5,573 bases of DNA from Candidatus Zixiibacteriota bacterium (lineage in GTDB: Bacteria > Zixibacteria > MSB-5A5 > JAABVY01 > JAHJOQ01), in assembly GCA_024275215.1 (NCBI GenBank), contig JAJRZO010000536.1:1-5573 (forward strand), given 5' to 3'. Below are positions 1-5,573 of this stretch, one piece after another. The notes beneath the pieces are model-generated. The model saw only the letters and a program-made list of their open reading frames with translations, had not been told where the DNA came from and did no database searches. The position numbers and the translations under genes are program-made. The number at the start of each line of letters is the position of its first letter. Position 1 is the first letter of the stretch.

Positions 1-1902
1 GGCATGGGCGATTGTATGTCTGTGCTCACACTCGACGATCCGTGGCTTGGCAAAGGCTTTTTCGGAACCTGCGACACACCGCTAAGAAACGCTGACAATA
101 CTTATCAGTACCCATGTTCCGGCGAGATCCATGACTGCGGTCAGCTTATCTCCGGATGTATCTGGAGCATCAGAAACAATCTGATCCTGACATATCCGTT
201 GACTTATCTTGACACGCTTGCAAATCTGACTATTAACTCAATCCTGTTGCATACAGGCGATTTGATCACACCGCAGATTGCGATTGATTTTCTCACACTC
301 GATGACGATGACGGAAATATCGACAACGGGACTCCCAACTATAATGACATCTGCGCAGGTTTCGCGGATCACAATATGGATTGTCCCGATCTGGCTCTGA
401 TTCTGTTTGAATACCCCGATGGTAAACCTGAGACGGTTCTTCCTAACACCGAGACGACAGTCAAATTCAATGTCAATGAATTGAATGCAACGCCTGTTCT
501 CGGAACGGGAGCGATGTACTACTCGATTGATGGCGGGGCGTTCGTTCAGGGGACAGTCAACGATCTCGGGCCGAATCAATATGAAGCAGTTCTCCCTGCC
601 GTGCCATGCGGCACGACATTACACTGGTATGTTGCTGCAGAGGCTGATGGATACGGCACGATCACCGATCCGCAGTATGCGCCTTCCGAATACTATAATG
701 CGGTGGTCGCAACCCAGTTCCTGGTAGCTTTCGATGATGATTTCGAAACCGACAAAGGCTGGACATTCTCTGGAGGTCTCTGGGCACGAGGCGTGCCGAC
801 CGGCGGCGGTGGAACCTCGCACGGCAATCATGACCCGTCAAGCGGTCACAATGCACCGAATGTTCTGGGGTACAATCTCAACGGAGATTATGAGAACAGC
901 ATGCCGGAGCGTCACGCCACAAGTCCGGCAATAGACTGTAGCAGCCTTGCCGGTATACAGCTCAAGTTCTGGCGCCATCTGAATGTCGAAACATCAACGT
1001 ATGATCATGCCTATGTGAGAGTGAGTGCTGACGGCAATACATGGACAACCATCTTTGCAAATTCCGGAGAAATCACGGACAACTCATGGGCTGAATATGT
1101 ATACGACATTTCTTCGGTTGCTGATGGCGAACCGACTGTTTACCTGCGGTTCACAATGGGCAGCACCGATGGATCGTGGCAGTACTCAGGCTGGAATATC
1201 GATGACGTCGAAATCTCAGCATATGCTTGTGATGTGACGGGCGACACCGATGGCGACGGTATCATCGACGCCTCAGACAATTGCCCGTTGGTTTACAATC
1301 CTAATCAGGATGATGCTGACGGAGATGGAATCGGTGACAGTTGCGATGTCTGCACAGACCTCGATAATGATGGTTATGGTGATCCCGGATTCCCGGCGAA
1401 CACATGCCAGCTTGACAATTGTCCCGGCATCTACAATCCATCACAGGCTGATGCTGATGGAGACGGAATCGGGGATGTTTGCGATGAGTGCACGGATACT
1501 GACGGCGACGGCTTAGGCGATCCCGGCTATCCGGCAAATACATGCAATACTGACAATTGCCCGACAGTGAACAATCCTAATCAGGAAGATTCAGACAATG
1601 ACGCTGTCGGCGACAGTTGCGATAATTGCATCAATACGTATAATCCTGATCAGACAGACTCTGACAGCGATGGAGTAGGTGATGCGTGCGACTGGATATG
1701 CGGCGATGTGAATGAAGATGGTTTGGTTGACATCGACGATGTTGTCTACCTGATTGAATACATATTCGCCGGTGGTCCGCCGCCCAGTTTCCAGGAATCG
1801 GGAGACGTTAATTGCTCTGGTGGAATTGATGTTGATGATGTGATATACATTATCAACTACATCTTCACTGCCGGACCTGAACCATGTGCTGGTTGTCCGT
1901 AG
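1..1902 (+). CDS. Secreted zinc metallopeptidase (M36/M4-like) with Ig-like, MAM-like, TSP3 and dockerin domains; 5' end missing
   Basis: The frame is open from the first base, so this is the C-terminal part of a longer protein. The ATG at position 4 is probably internal: there is no room to see a ribosome site and no signal peptide follows. Residues below count from that Met. Residues 1-128 resemble the end of an M36/M4-type peptidase domain: GMGDCMS looks like the helix after the third zinc ligand, GEIHDCGQLISGCIWSIR matches the family's 'E-V/I-H-x-x-G...SG-x-L/I-W' helix, and DGNIDNGTPNYNDICAGF matches its 'DGN-x-x-NGTP' end. The HExxH motif would lie upstream and is not visible. Then come an Ig-like domain (131-238), a MAM-like jelly-roll (244-409, starting DDFETDKGW), TSP3 calcium repeats (411-563) and a dockerin (566-626) with two EF-hand loops (ligands D568/N570/D572/D576/D579 and D601/N603/S605/D609/D612). 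It is probably an exported, cohesin-anchored protease. The C-terminal domains are secure; the peptidase family is inferred from about 128 residues. Confidence 0.75.
   Translation, partial: GMGDCMSVLTLDDPWLGKGFFGTCDTPLRNADNTYQYPCSGEIHDCGQLISGCIWSIRNNLILTYPLTYLDTLANLTINSILLHTGDLITPQIAIDFLTLDDDDGNIDNGTPNYNDICAGFADHNMDCPDLALILFEYPDGKPETVLPNTETTVKFNVNELNATPVLGTGAMYYSIDGGAFVQGTVNDLGPNQYEAVLPAVPCGTTLHWYVAAEADGYGTITDPQYAPSEYYNAVVATQFLVAFDDDFETDKGWTFSGGLWARGVPTGGGGTSHGNHDPSSGHNAPNVLGYNLNGDYENSMPERHATSPAIDCSSLAGIQLKFWRHLNVETSTYDHAYVRVSADGNTWTTIFANSGEITDNSWAEYVYDISSVADGEPTVYLRFTMGSTDGSWQYSGWNIDDVEISAYACDVTGDTDGDGIIDASDNCPLVYNPNQDDADGDGIGDSCDVCTDLDNDGYGDPGFPANTCQLDNCPGIYNPSQADADGDGIGDVCDECTDTDGDGLGDPGYPANTCNTDNCPTVNNPNQEDSDNDAVGDSCDNCINTYNPDQTDSDSDGVGDACDWICGDVNEDGLVDIDDVVYLIEYIFAGGPPPSFQESGDVNCSGGIDVDDVIYIINYIFTAGPEPCAGCP
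1276..1626 (+). repeat. Tandem 138-base (46-residue) TSP3 units inside the first gene
   Basis: The DNCP motif recurs at residues 425, 471 and 517 of the first protein, exactly 46 residues (138 bases) apart, and a fourth DNC follows only 23 residues later at 540. Each full unit holds DNCP, NPxQxDxDxDGxGDxCD, a CTD loop and a GDPGxPANTC loop. The Asp-rich segments are the calcium-binding signature of thrombospondin type 3 repeats. Synonymous differences between units are plentiful, so the duplication is not recent. The second gene has only two DNC motifs 23 residues apart (896 and 919), so the 46-residue units are missing there. Confidence 0.8.
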
Positions 1903-1920
1903 TGTTGAAATAATGTCGAA

Positions 1921-1963
1921 GTAAAATTCGGGATAATGCCGTGAGCAATATCCCGAATTTTAC
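1921..1963. terminator. Symmetric hairpin terminator after the metallopeptidase gene
   Basis: GTAAAATTCGGGATA (1921-1935) pairs perfectly with TATCCCGAATTTTAC (1949-1963), 15 base pairs. After an A-A mismatch a further TGC/GCA pairs, closing on a 5-base loop (1940-1944). The left arm carries AAAA and the right arm TTTT, the layout of a terminator that can work in both directions. It begins 18 bases after the stop codon. No separate T-tract follows the stem, so efficiency is less certain than its stability. Confidence 0.75.
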
Positions 1964-1997
1964 GGACTTGAAATGGAGTGATGGATCGATTTACACA

Positions 1998-2006
1998 TGA
2001 TAGAAT
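1998..2006 (+). promoter_or_regulatory. Possible extended -10 promoter for the C25 peptidase gene
   Basis: TGATAGAAT reads as an extended -10 box (TGn followed by TAGAAT, one mismatch from TATAAT). It lies between the hairpin terminator and the next gene, which fits separate transcription of that gene with a leader of roughly 75 bases. The -35 region at 17 bases (GTGATG) is poor. A perfect TTGACA at 2032-2037 has no good -10 partner. Promoter rules in this lineage may differ from sigma-70 consensus, so this is tentative. Confidence 0.25.
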
Positions 2007-2070
2007 CCCATTTTAGTCTTCTTTTCAGAAGTTGACAAGAGAGATAAAGCAACAGGAGAACATCTTAACA

Positions 2071-2083
2071 AAGGAACGGTGGA
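2071..2083 (+). promoter_or_regulatory. Ribosome-binding region of the C25 peptidase gene
   Basis: A purine-rich AAGGAACGGTGG precedes the ATG at 2087. AAGGA (2071-2075) leaves 11 bases to the start, slightly long; GGTGG (2079-2083) is closer, at 3 bases. Together with the signal peptide that begins directly at this ATG, it supports 2087 as the true start. Confidence 0.5.
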
Positions 2084-2086
2084 ACT

Positions 2087-5000
2087 ATGAGACCAACACT
2101 GTGCATCAAGAGCGGATTGTGCATCGTACTGACCGCGCTGGTTCTGGCGATTTTGATTCCTGCAGATGTGTTCGCGGAGCAGATCAAACTCGACTATTAC
2201 TTCGACCAGCCGACTCTGTCCGATGTGAAAATCGGCGATGTAGTCTATGACAGAATTACTATCCCAGGATGTCCGAACTCAGGCAATGCGGGCCAACCGG
2301 CTTTGCCTTCAAGAGGAGCCAGCATTTTGCTTCCCTATGGCACTGAGGTTGAAAGCATCGAAATCGTGGCAGGTGAGCGGACAGTACTCGGAGACGGGTA
2401 TCTTGTGGAGCCTGTCGCACAACAGATCAAGCTATCTGCGATGCCCACGGAACCGGTCCTTCCTGTGCCTGATCAGCAGATATACAGCTCTGATCAGCCA
2501 TTTCCTGAGGCAATGTACAGGAATATCGGAACGCAGGTATTCCGTGGGTACAACACACTGGTTCTCAGGCTGCAACCTGTGCGGTACATACCGACAACTG
2601 GTGAACTGTCGTATTGTACTCAGCTTACAGTAATCGTCAACACTGTGCCATCAAGGAAATCCAATGATATGTTCAGAGGTCTTGATGTCGATGCGGAAGA
2701 AGCCGCTTCTCGTGTTGACAATCCTGAGATGATCACCAGTTACCAGGCTGCCCCGAGAATCGGGCGGGCGAAATTCGATTTACTGATCATTACGACAGTC
2801 AGTCTTGCGAGTTCATTCCAGCCTCTCGCGGATTATCATAACGCAAACGGTATCGCCACAACAATCAGGACTACTCTCGATGTAGGAAGCACAAATCCGG
2901 ATGATGTACGGCAATATATAAAGGACAGTTATCTAAATGATGGCATAACTTATGTGCTGATTGGCGCTGATGATGACATTATCCCAGCCAAGGATCTTTA
3001 TGTTCTAACTTCCTATCCAAGCGGCGAAGCTGAATACAATATGCCTGCTGATCTCTATTTCCAGTGCCTCGATGGAACATATAACTACGACGGTGACTCC
3101 TATTGGGGAGAACCGACAGATGGCGAAGGCGGCGGAGATGTCGATCTCGTGGCAGAAGTCTATATCGGCAGAGCATCAGTCGGCAATACTACCGAAGCCG
3201 ACCGATTCGTCTCGAAAACACTTCAATATCTTGGGTCTTCCGCATCATATCTGGAGGATGTTCTGCTCGTCGGCGAGTATCTCGGCTTTGGCGGAGCTTC
3301 TGAGTATGCGCATGAGACTCTGAACGAACTGGTCGATGGTTCCAGCGCCCACGGATACACGACAGTAGGAATCCCGTCGGATATCTACAGCATTGACAGT
3401 CTTTATGAGTTTATCTACACATGGCCGCAGTCAGCTCTGACCAGCAGGATCAACAATGGTCTTCACGTTGTTAACCATCTTGGACACGGCGACCAGGATT
3501 ACGCCATGAAAATGTATAACAGCGATGTTTTGAGTGCGTTGACCAATACGGATCATTGCTTCGTCTACTCGCAGACCTGCCTTGCCGGACATTTCGACGG
3601 TACTGATTGCTGGGCAGAGACAATGAATATCAAAACAGATTATGGCGCTTTCGCTGTCATTATGAATGCCCGTTACGGCTTCGGTGAATACAACAGCACT
3701 GATGGAGCATCGCAACGGTTCAATCGTGAATTCTGGGATGCGATGTTCAATCCGGCAGAAGGCAAGACCAGACTCGGTCCTGCAAATTCGGATTCAAAAG
3801 AAGATAACATCTACCGTATCAGTGATGACTGCATGAGATGGGTTACATACGAGTTGACCCTGTTCGGTGATCCTACGATATCGTTCAAGGGAGTTGCTAC
3901 AATCGGATTCCAGTATCCTCTCGGCATACCTGAAACGGTAAGTCCGGGTGTATCTACTCCGCTCGAAGTCGTGGTTTCAGGCGTTGGTGATGGCGTGCCG
4001 GTTCCCGGAACCGGACAGTTGCACTATTCGATCAATGGTGGCGCAATCCAGACGATTCAGATGACAGAGACGACTACCAATCACTATGAAACACAGCTAC
4101 CTGCCATCAATTGCGGCGAAGTCCTCGAGTTCTATGTCAGCGCCGAGGAACAGGAAAACGGTCGGATTTATAATCCAAACCCGAATTCACCCAATGTTGT
4201 GAATGCTGTTACAAGTGTCGCCACTGTTTTCGAGGATGATTTCGAGACGGATAAAGGCTGGTCGATCTCAGGTGGAAGCTGGGCGCGCGGTATTCCGACC
4301 GGTGGCGGCGGCGAATACGGCAATCCCGATCCGACAAGCGGATATGTGCTTCCCAATGTGATCGGATATAACTTGAGCGGAGACTATGAGAACAGCATGC
4401 CGGAGAGACACATCACAAGCCCGGCAATCGATTGTTCGGGAATGACTGACGTTACTCTCAAATTCTGGAGATGGCTTGGCGTTGAACAACCATCGTATGA
4501 CCATGCTTATGTCAGGGTAAGCAATGATGGAACATCATGGACAACAATCTGGCAAAACGCATCTACCATTACTGACAATGAATGGGCGGAATTCGAGTAT
4601 GATATCTCTGCTGTGGCCGACAACCAGCCCACTGTTTATGTGAGATTTACAATGGGTACGACAGACAGCGGCTGGCGTTACTGCGGTTGGAATATCGATG
4701 ATGTCAGACTGGTTGCGTATTTGTGCGAGGAAAATCCTGATTCAGACAACGATGGCATCCCGAACGCGGAAGACAACTGTCCGACGACATACAATCCCGC
4801 TCAGGAGGATTCCGACAGCGACGGCGTCGGTGACTCGTGTGATAACTGCATAAACACATACAATCCCGATCAGGCTGATGAAGATCAGGATGGAATTGGA
4901 GATTTGTGTGAGTGGATTTATGGTGATGCTGACGGCAACGGCATGATAGACATTGATGACGCTGTCTATATCATACAGTACATCTTTGCAGGAGGCCCGG

Positions 5001-5122
5001 CTCCTGATCCGGAAGAGGCTGGCGACTGTGATTGCTCAGGTATTTGTGACATCGATGATGTTACGTACCTGATACAGTATATTTTCAATCAGGGGCCTGT
5101 GCCCGGAGAGGGTTGCAAGTAA
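2087..5122 (+). CDS. Secreted gingipain-like C25 cysteine peptidase with Ig-like, MAM-like, TSP3 and dockerin domains
   Basis: This complete 1011-residue protein begins with a signal peptide (1-30; hydrophobic core LCIVLTALVLAILI, probable cleavage after VFA, A30/E31). Residues 31 to about 222 look like a C25 propeptide (GQPALPSRGASILLPYG near 69-85). The catalytic domain spans about 228-602. It shows FDLLIITT (230-237), DVRQYIKDSY...YVLIGADDDIIP (273-300), the GRASVGNTTEADRFVSKTLQY segment (361-381), the probable catalytic His in NHLGHGD (H467), the probable nucleophile in SQTCLAGHFD (C498), and the family's closing LFGDP (592-596). The 31-residue His-Cys spacing is close to that in gingipains. 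Then come an Ig-like domain (606-714), a MAM-like jelly-roll (716-881, DDFETDKGW), a short TSP3 region (884-943) and a dockerin (945-1008; ligands D947/D949/N951/D955/D958 and D980/D982/S984/D988/D991). No type IX secretion C-terminal domain, LPxTG or PEP-CTERM is present. The role is probably extracellular protein degradation; Arg or Lys specificity cannot be read from the sequence. It lies 184 bases after the first gene, with a terminator between, so it is likely a separate transcript. Confidence 0.9.
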   Translation: MRPTLCIKSGLCIVLTALVLAILIPADVFAEQIKLDYYFDQPTLSDVKIGDVVYDRITIPGCPNSGNAGQPALPSRGASILLPYGTEVESIEIVAGERTVLGDGYLVEPVAQQIKLSAMPTEPVLPVPDQQIYSSDQPFPEAMYRNIGTQVFRGYNTLVLRLQPVRYIPTTGELSYCTQLTVIVNTVPSRKSNDMFRGLDVDAEEAASRVDNPEMITSYQAAPRIGRAKFDLLIITTVSLASSFQPLADYHNANGIATTIRTTLDVGSTNPDDVRQYIKDSYLNDGITYVLIGADDDIIPAKDLYVLTSYPSGEAEYNMPADLYFQCLDGTYNYDGDSYWGEPTDGEGGGDVDLVAEVYIGRASVGNTTEADRFVSKTLQYLGSSASYLEDVLLVGEYLGFGGASEYAHETLNELVDGSSAHGYTTVGIPSDIYSIDSLYEFIYTWPQSALTSRINNGLHVVNHLGHGDQDYAMKMYNSDVLSALTNTDHCFVYSQTCLAGHFDGTDCWAETMNIKTDYGAFAVIMNARYGFGEYNSTDGASQRFNREFWDAMFNPAEGKTRLGPANSDSKEDNIYRISDDCMRWVTYELTLFGDPTISFKGVATIGFQYPLGIPETVSPGVSTPLEVVVSGVGDGVPVPGTGQLHYSINGGAIQTIQMTETTTNHYETQLPAINCGEVLEFYVSAEEQENGRIYNPNPNSPNVVNAVTSVATVFEDDFETDKGWSISGGSWARGIPTGGGGEYGNPDPTSGYVLPNVIGYNLSGDYENSMPERHITSPAIDCSGMTDVTLKFWRWLGVEQPSYDHAYVRVSNDGTSWTTIWQNASTITDNEWAEFEYDISAVADNQPTVYVRFTMGTTDSGWRYCGWNIDDVRLVAYLCEENPDSDNDGIPNAEDNCPTTYNPAQEDSDSDGVGDSCDNCINTYNPDQADEDQDGIGDLCEWIYGDADGNGMIDIDDAVYIIQYIFAGGPAPDPEEAGDCDCSGICDIDDVTYLIQYIFNQGPVPGEGCK

Positions 5123-5139
5123 CAGCAATCCTTGCAACC
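5111..5139 (+). repeat. 9-bp inverted repeat spanning the stop codon of the C25 gene
   Basis: GGTTGCAAG (5111-5119), the last three sense codons, is perfectly complementary to CTTGCAACC (5131-5139). The TAA stop (5120-5122) lies in the 11-base loop. There is no T-tract, so it is not itself a classical terminator. It sits 9 bases before the terminator stem and might protect the mRNA 3' end. Confidence 0.55.
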
Positions 5140-5148
5140 GAGCAATTT

Positions 5149-5187
5149 AGGAGTCTCCTTCGCAATATGAGGGGGACTCCTTTTTTG
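5149..5187 (+). terminator. Rho-independent terminator of the C25 peptidase gene
   Basis: AGGAGTC (5149-5155) pairs with GACTCCT (5175-5181). The stem continues inward with TCCTTC against GAGGGGG, including two G-T wobbles, to about 13 base pairs around a 7-base loop (5162-5168). Six T residues follow at 5181-5186. It lies 26 bases after the stop codon and reads in the gene's direction. Confidence 0.9.
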
Positions 5188-5228
5188 TTAGTCTGTGTTG
5201 CTTTTGACTGAACACAGAAAACCAGTAT

Positions 5229-5280
5229 CCGGTCTTCGAATCCGAAACCGGATGACGGATCATGTCCGGCATGACGGTTT
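5229..5280. repeat. Clustered palindromes, REP-like
   Basis: CCGGT-C-TTCG (5229-5238) pairs with CGAA-ACCGG (5243-5251) around a 4-base loop, with one bulged C, giving 9 pairs. Overlapping it, AAACCG (5245-5250) can pair with CGGTTT (5275-5280) across a segment holding two TGACGG copies (5253-5258 and 5272-5277) and CCGGA/TCCGG (5248-5252 and 5265-5269). The two folds are mutually exclusive. On the other strand the core reads GTCATGCCGGACATGATCC, similar to dispersed intergenic repeats known in many bacteria; that resemblance is from memory. Confidence 0.5.
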
Positions 5281-5373
5281 TGAGTATTTCGCGTATGGCA
5301 GATGTCCAGAGGTTGTCCCAAAAGCTTTGATTTACACAAGCGGGGTACTGGATTTGTCGCCCTTGCGAAGGCG

Positions 5374-5400
5374 AGATTCTATTTAGCATCAATACGTTCA
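5374..5400 (+). repeat. 27-base direct repeat, copy 1
   Basis: This copy matches 5547-5573 at 25 of 27 positions; the mismatches are T5377/C5550 and A5394/G5567. The shared core is TTCTATTTAGCATCAAT or its TCTCTAT-less equivalent, ending in CGTTCA. A small hairpin (CGCC 5358-5361 with GGCG 5370-5373, inner TT/AA with a bulged C) abuts its left edge. Confidence 0.75.
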
Positions 5401-5453
5401 ATGGATTCCCGCCTGCGGGCGTGTTGACAAAGTTAAGTTGCCTCGTAAAGTGC

Positions 5454-5476
5454 ACACGGTAGCTGTGCTGCCGTGT
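5454..5476. repeat. Near-perfect hairpin
   Basis: ACACGGTAGC (5454-5463) pairs with GCTGCCGTGT (5467-5476) with one T-G wobble and a 3-base loop (TGT). No T-tract follows on the + strand, so a terminator role is not supported. Confidence 0.6.
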
Positions 5477-5516
5477 ATTCAGTATATTGCATTGCAGATA
5501 GTTACAACAGAGAATC

Positions 5517-5537
5517 CGCAGGGGCACAGCCCCTGCG
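5517..5537. repeat. Perfect GC-rich hairpin
   Basis: CGCAGGGGC (5517-5525) pairs perfectly with GCCCCTGCG (5529-5537), leaving a 3-base ACA loop. There is no T-tract on either side. It precedes the second copy of the 27-base repeat by 9 bases, as a different hairpin precedes the first copy, so hairpin plus repeat may form one dispersed unit. Confidence 0.65.
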
Positions 5538-5546
5538 AGCACTTGA

Positions 5547-5573
5547 AGACTCTATTTAGCATCAATGCGTTCA
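5547..5573 (+). repeat. 27-base direct repeat, copy 2, reaching the window end
   Basis: This is the second copy of the sequence at 5374-5400, offset by 173 bases and matching at 25 of 27 positions. The match runs to the last base of the window, so the true repeat may be longer. Confidence 0.75.

Larger units (their letters stand above)
5188..5573. other. Non-coding, hairpin- and repeat-rich tail
   Basis: No credible gene is visible on either strand. Open frames here lack a recognisable family, a convincing ribosome site and, in the antisense cases, overlap the terminator. Instead the stretch holds at least five short palindromes (near 5229-5251, 5358-5373, 5408-5421, 5454-5476 and 5517-5537) and two copies of a 27-base sequence. 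This is the look of intergenic DNA colonised by small dispersed repeats. Confidence 0.6.

Noticed and set aside
238..579. A 113-codon antisense frame within the first gene
   Set aside because: A shadow of the real coding strand, with no domain and no promoter or ribosome signal of its own.
2032..2037. Perfect TTGACA as a -35 box for the C25 gene
   Set aside because: No acceptable -10 lies 16-18 bases downstream, and a start there would leave almost no room before the ribosome site.
2032..2250. A TTG-started + strand frame overlapping the start of the C25 gene
   Set aside because: It runs out of frame through the signal-peptide region of a well-supported gene and has no recognisable product.
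5085..5339. An 84-codon antisense open frame
   Set aside because: It overlaps the end of the C25 gene and its terminator; no family or plausible start signal.
5195..5386. A 63-codon + strand open frame after the terminator
   Set aside because: No ribosome site of note, no family, and it crosses the REP-like hairpins and the repeat.
5147..5542. A 131-codon antisense open frame in the tail
   Set aside because: It runs through the terminator and across several palindromes and the first 27-base repeat copy. Its translation has no recognisable domain and looks like translated dispersed repeats.
5374..5573. CRISPR array
   Set aside because: Only two imperfect copies 173 bases apart, far longer than a spacer, and no cas gene in the window.

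Overview
The window carries two large secreted, multidomain peptidase genes in tandem on the + strand, followed by about 450 bases of non-coding DNA rich in hairpins and repeats. The likely source is an uncultured bacterium of the FCB superphylum, with Candidatus Zixibacteria or a close relative as best guess. That guess rests on the style of the dockerins (acidic EF-hand loops followed by Y-hydrophobic-x-YIF and GGP), on thrombospondin type 3 (TSP3) calcium repeats in front of them, and on a gingipain-family peptidase in a genome of moderate GC. It is inference, because there is no rRNA or housekeeping gene here to settle it.

Layout. Positions 1-1902 hold the 3' part of a secreted protein whose N-terminus lies outside the window. 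Its first ~128 residues look like the C-terminal end of a zinc metallopeptidase domain (M36/M4-like). Then follow an Ig-like domain, a MAM-like jelly-roll domain, TSP3 repeats and a C-terminal dockerin. Positions 1903-2086 are intergenic, with a strong symmetric hairpin terminator and a possible promoter for the next gene. Positions 2087-5122 encode a complete 1011-residue C25 (gingipain-like) cysteine peptidase: signal peptide, propeptide, catalytic domain with a His-Cys pair (H467, C498), and then the same domain series, Ig-like, MAM-like, TSP3 and dockerin. A textbook Rho-independent terminator follows at 5149-5187. From 5188 to the end I see no credible gene, only hairpins and an imperfect 27-base direct repeat.

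How the genes fit together. Two unrelated peptidase folds carry homologous C-terminal cassettes. Both are therefore expected to be exported, to bind calcium, and to be docked through dockerin-cohesin pairing to a cell-surface or secreted partner that is not in this window. An extracellular protein-degrading role fits. The main surprise is architectural: the same cassette reused on two catalytic types, and a gingipain-family enzyme ending in a dockerin where Bacteroidetes homologues carry a type IX secretion signal. I see no CRISPR array, tRNA, rRNA, insertion-sequence gene or defence system.
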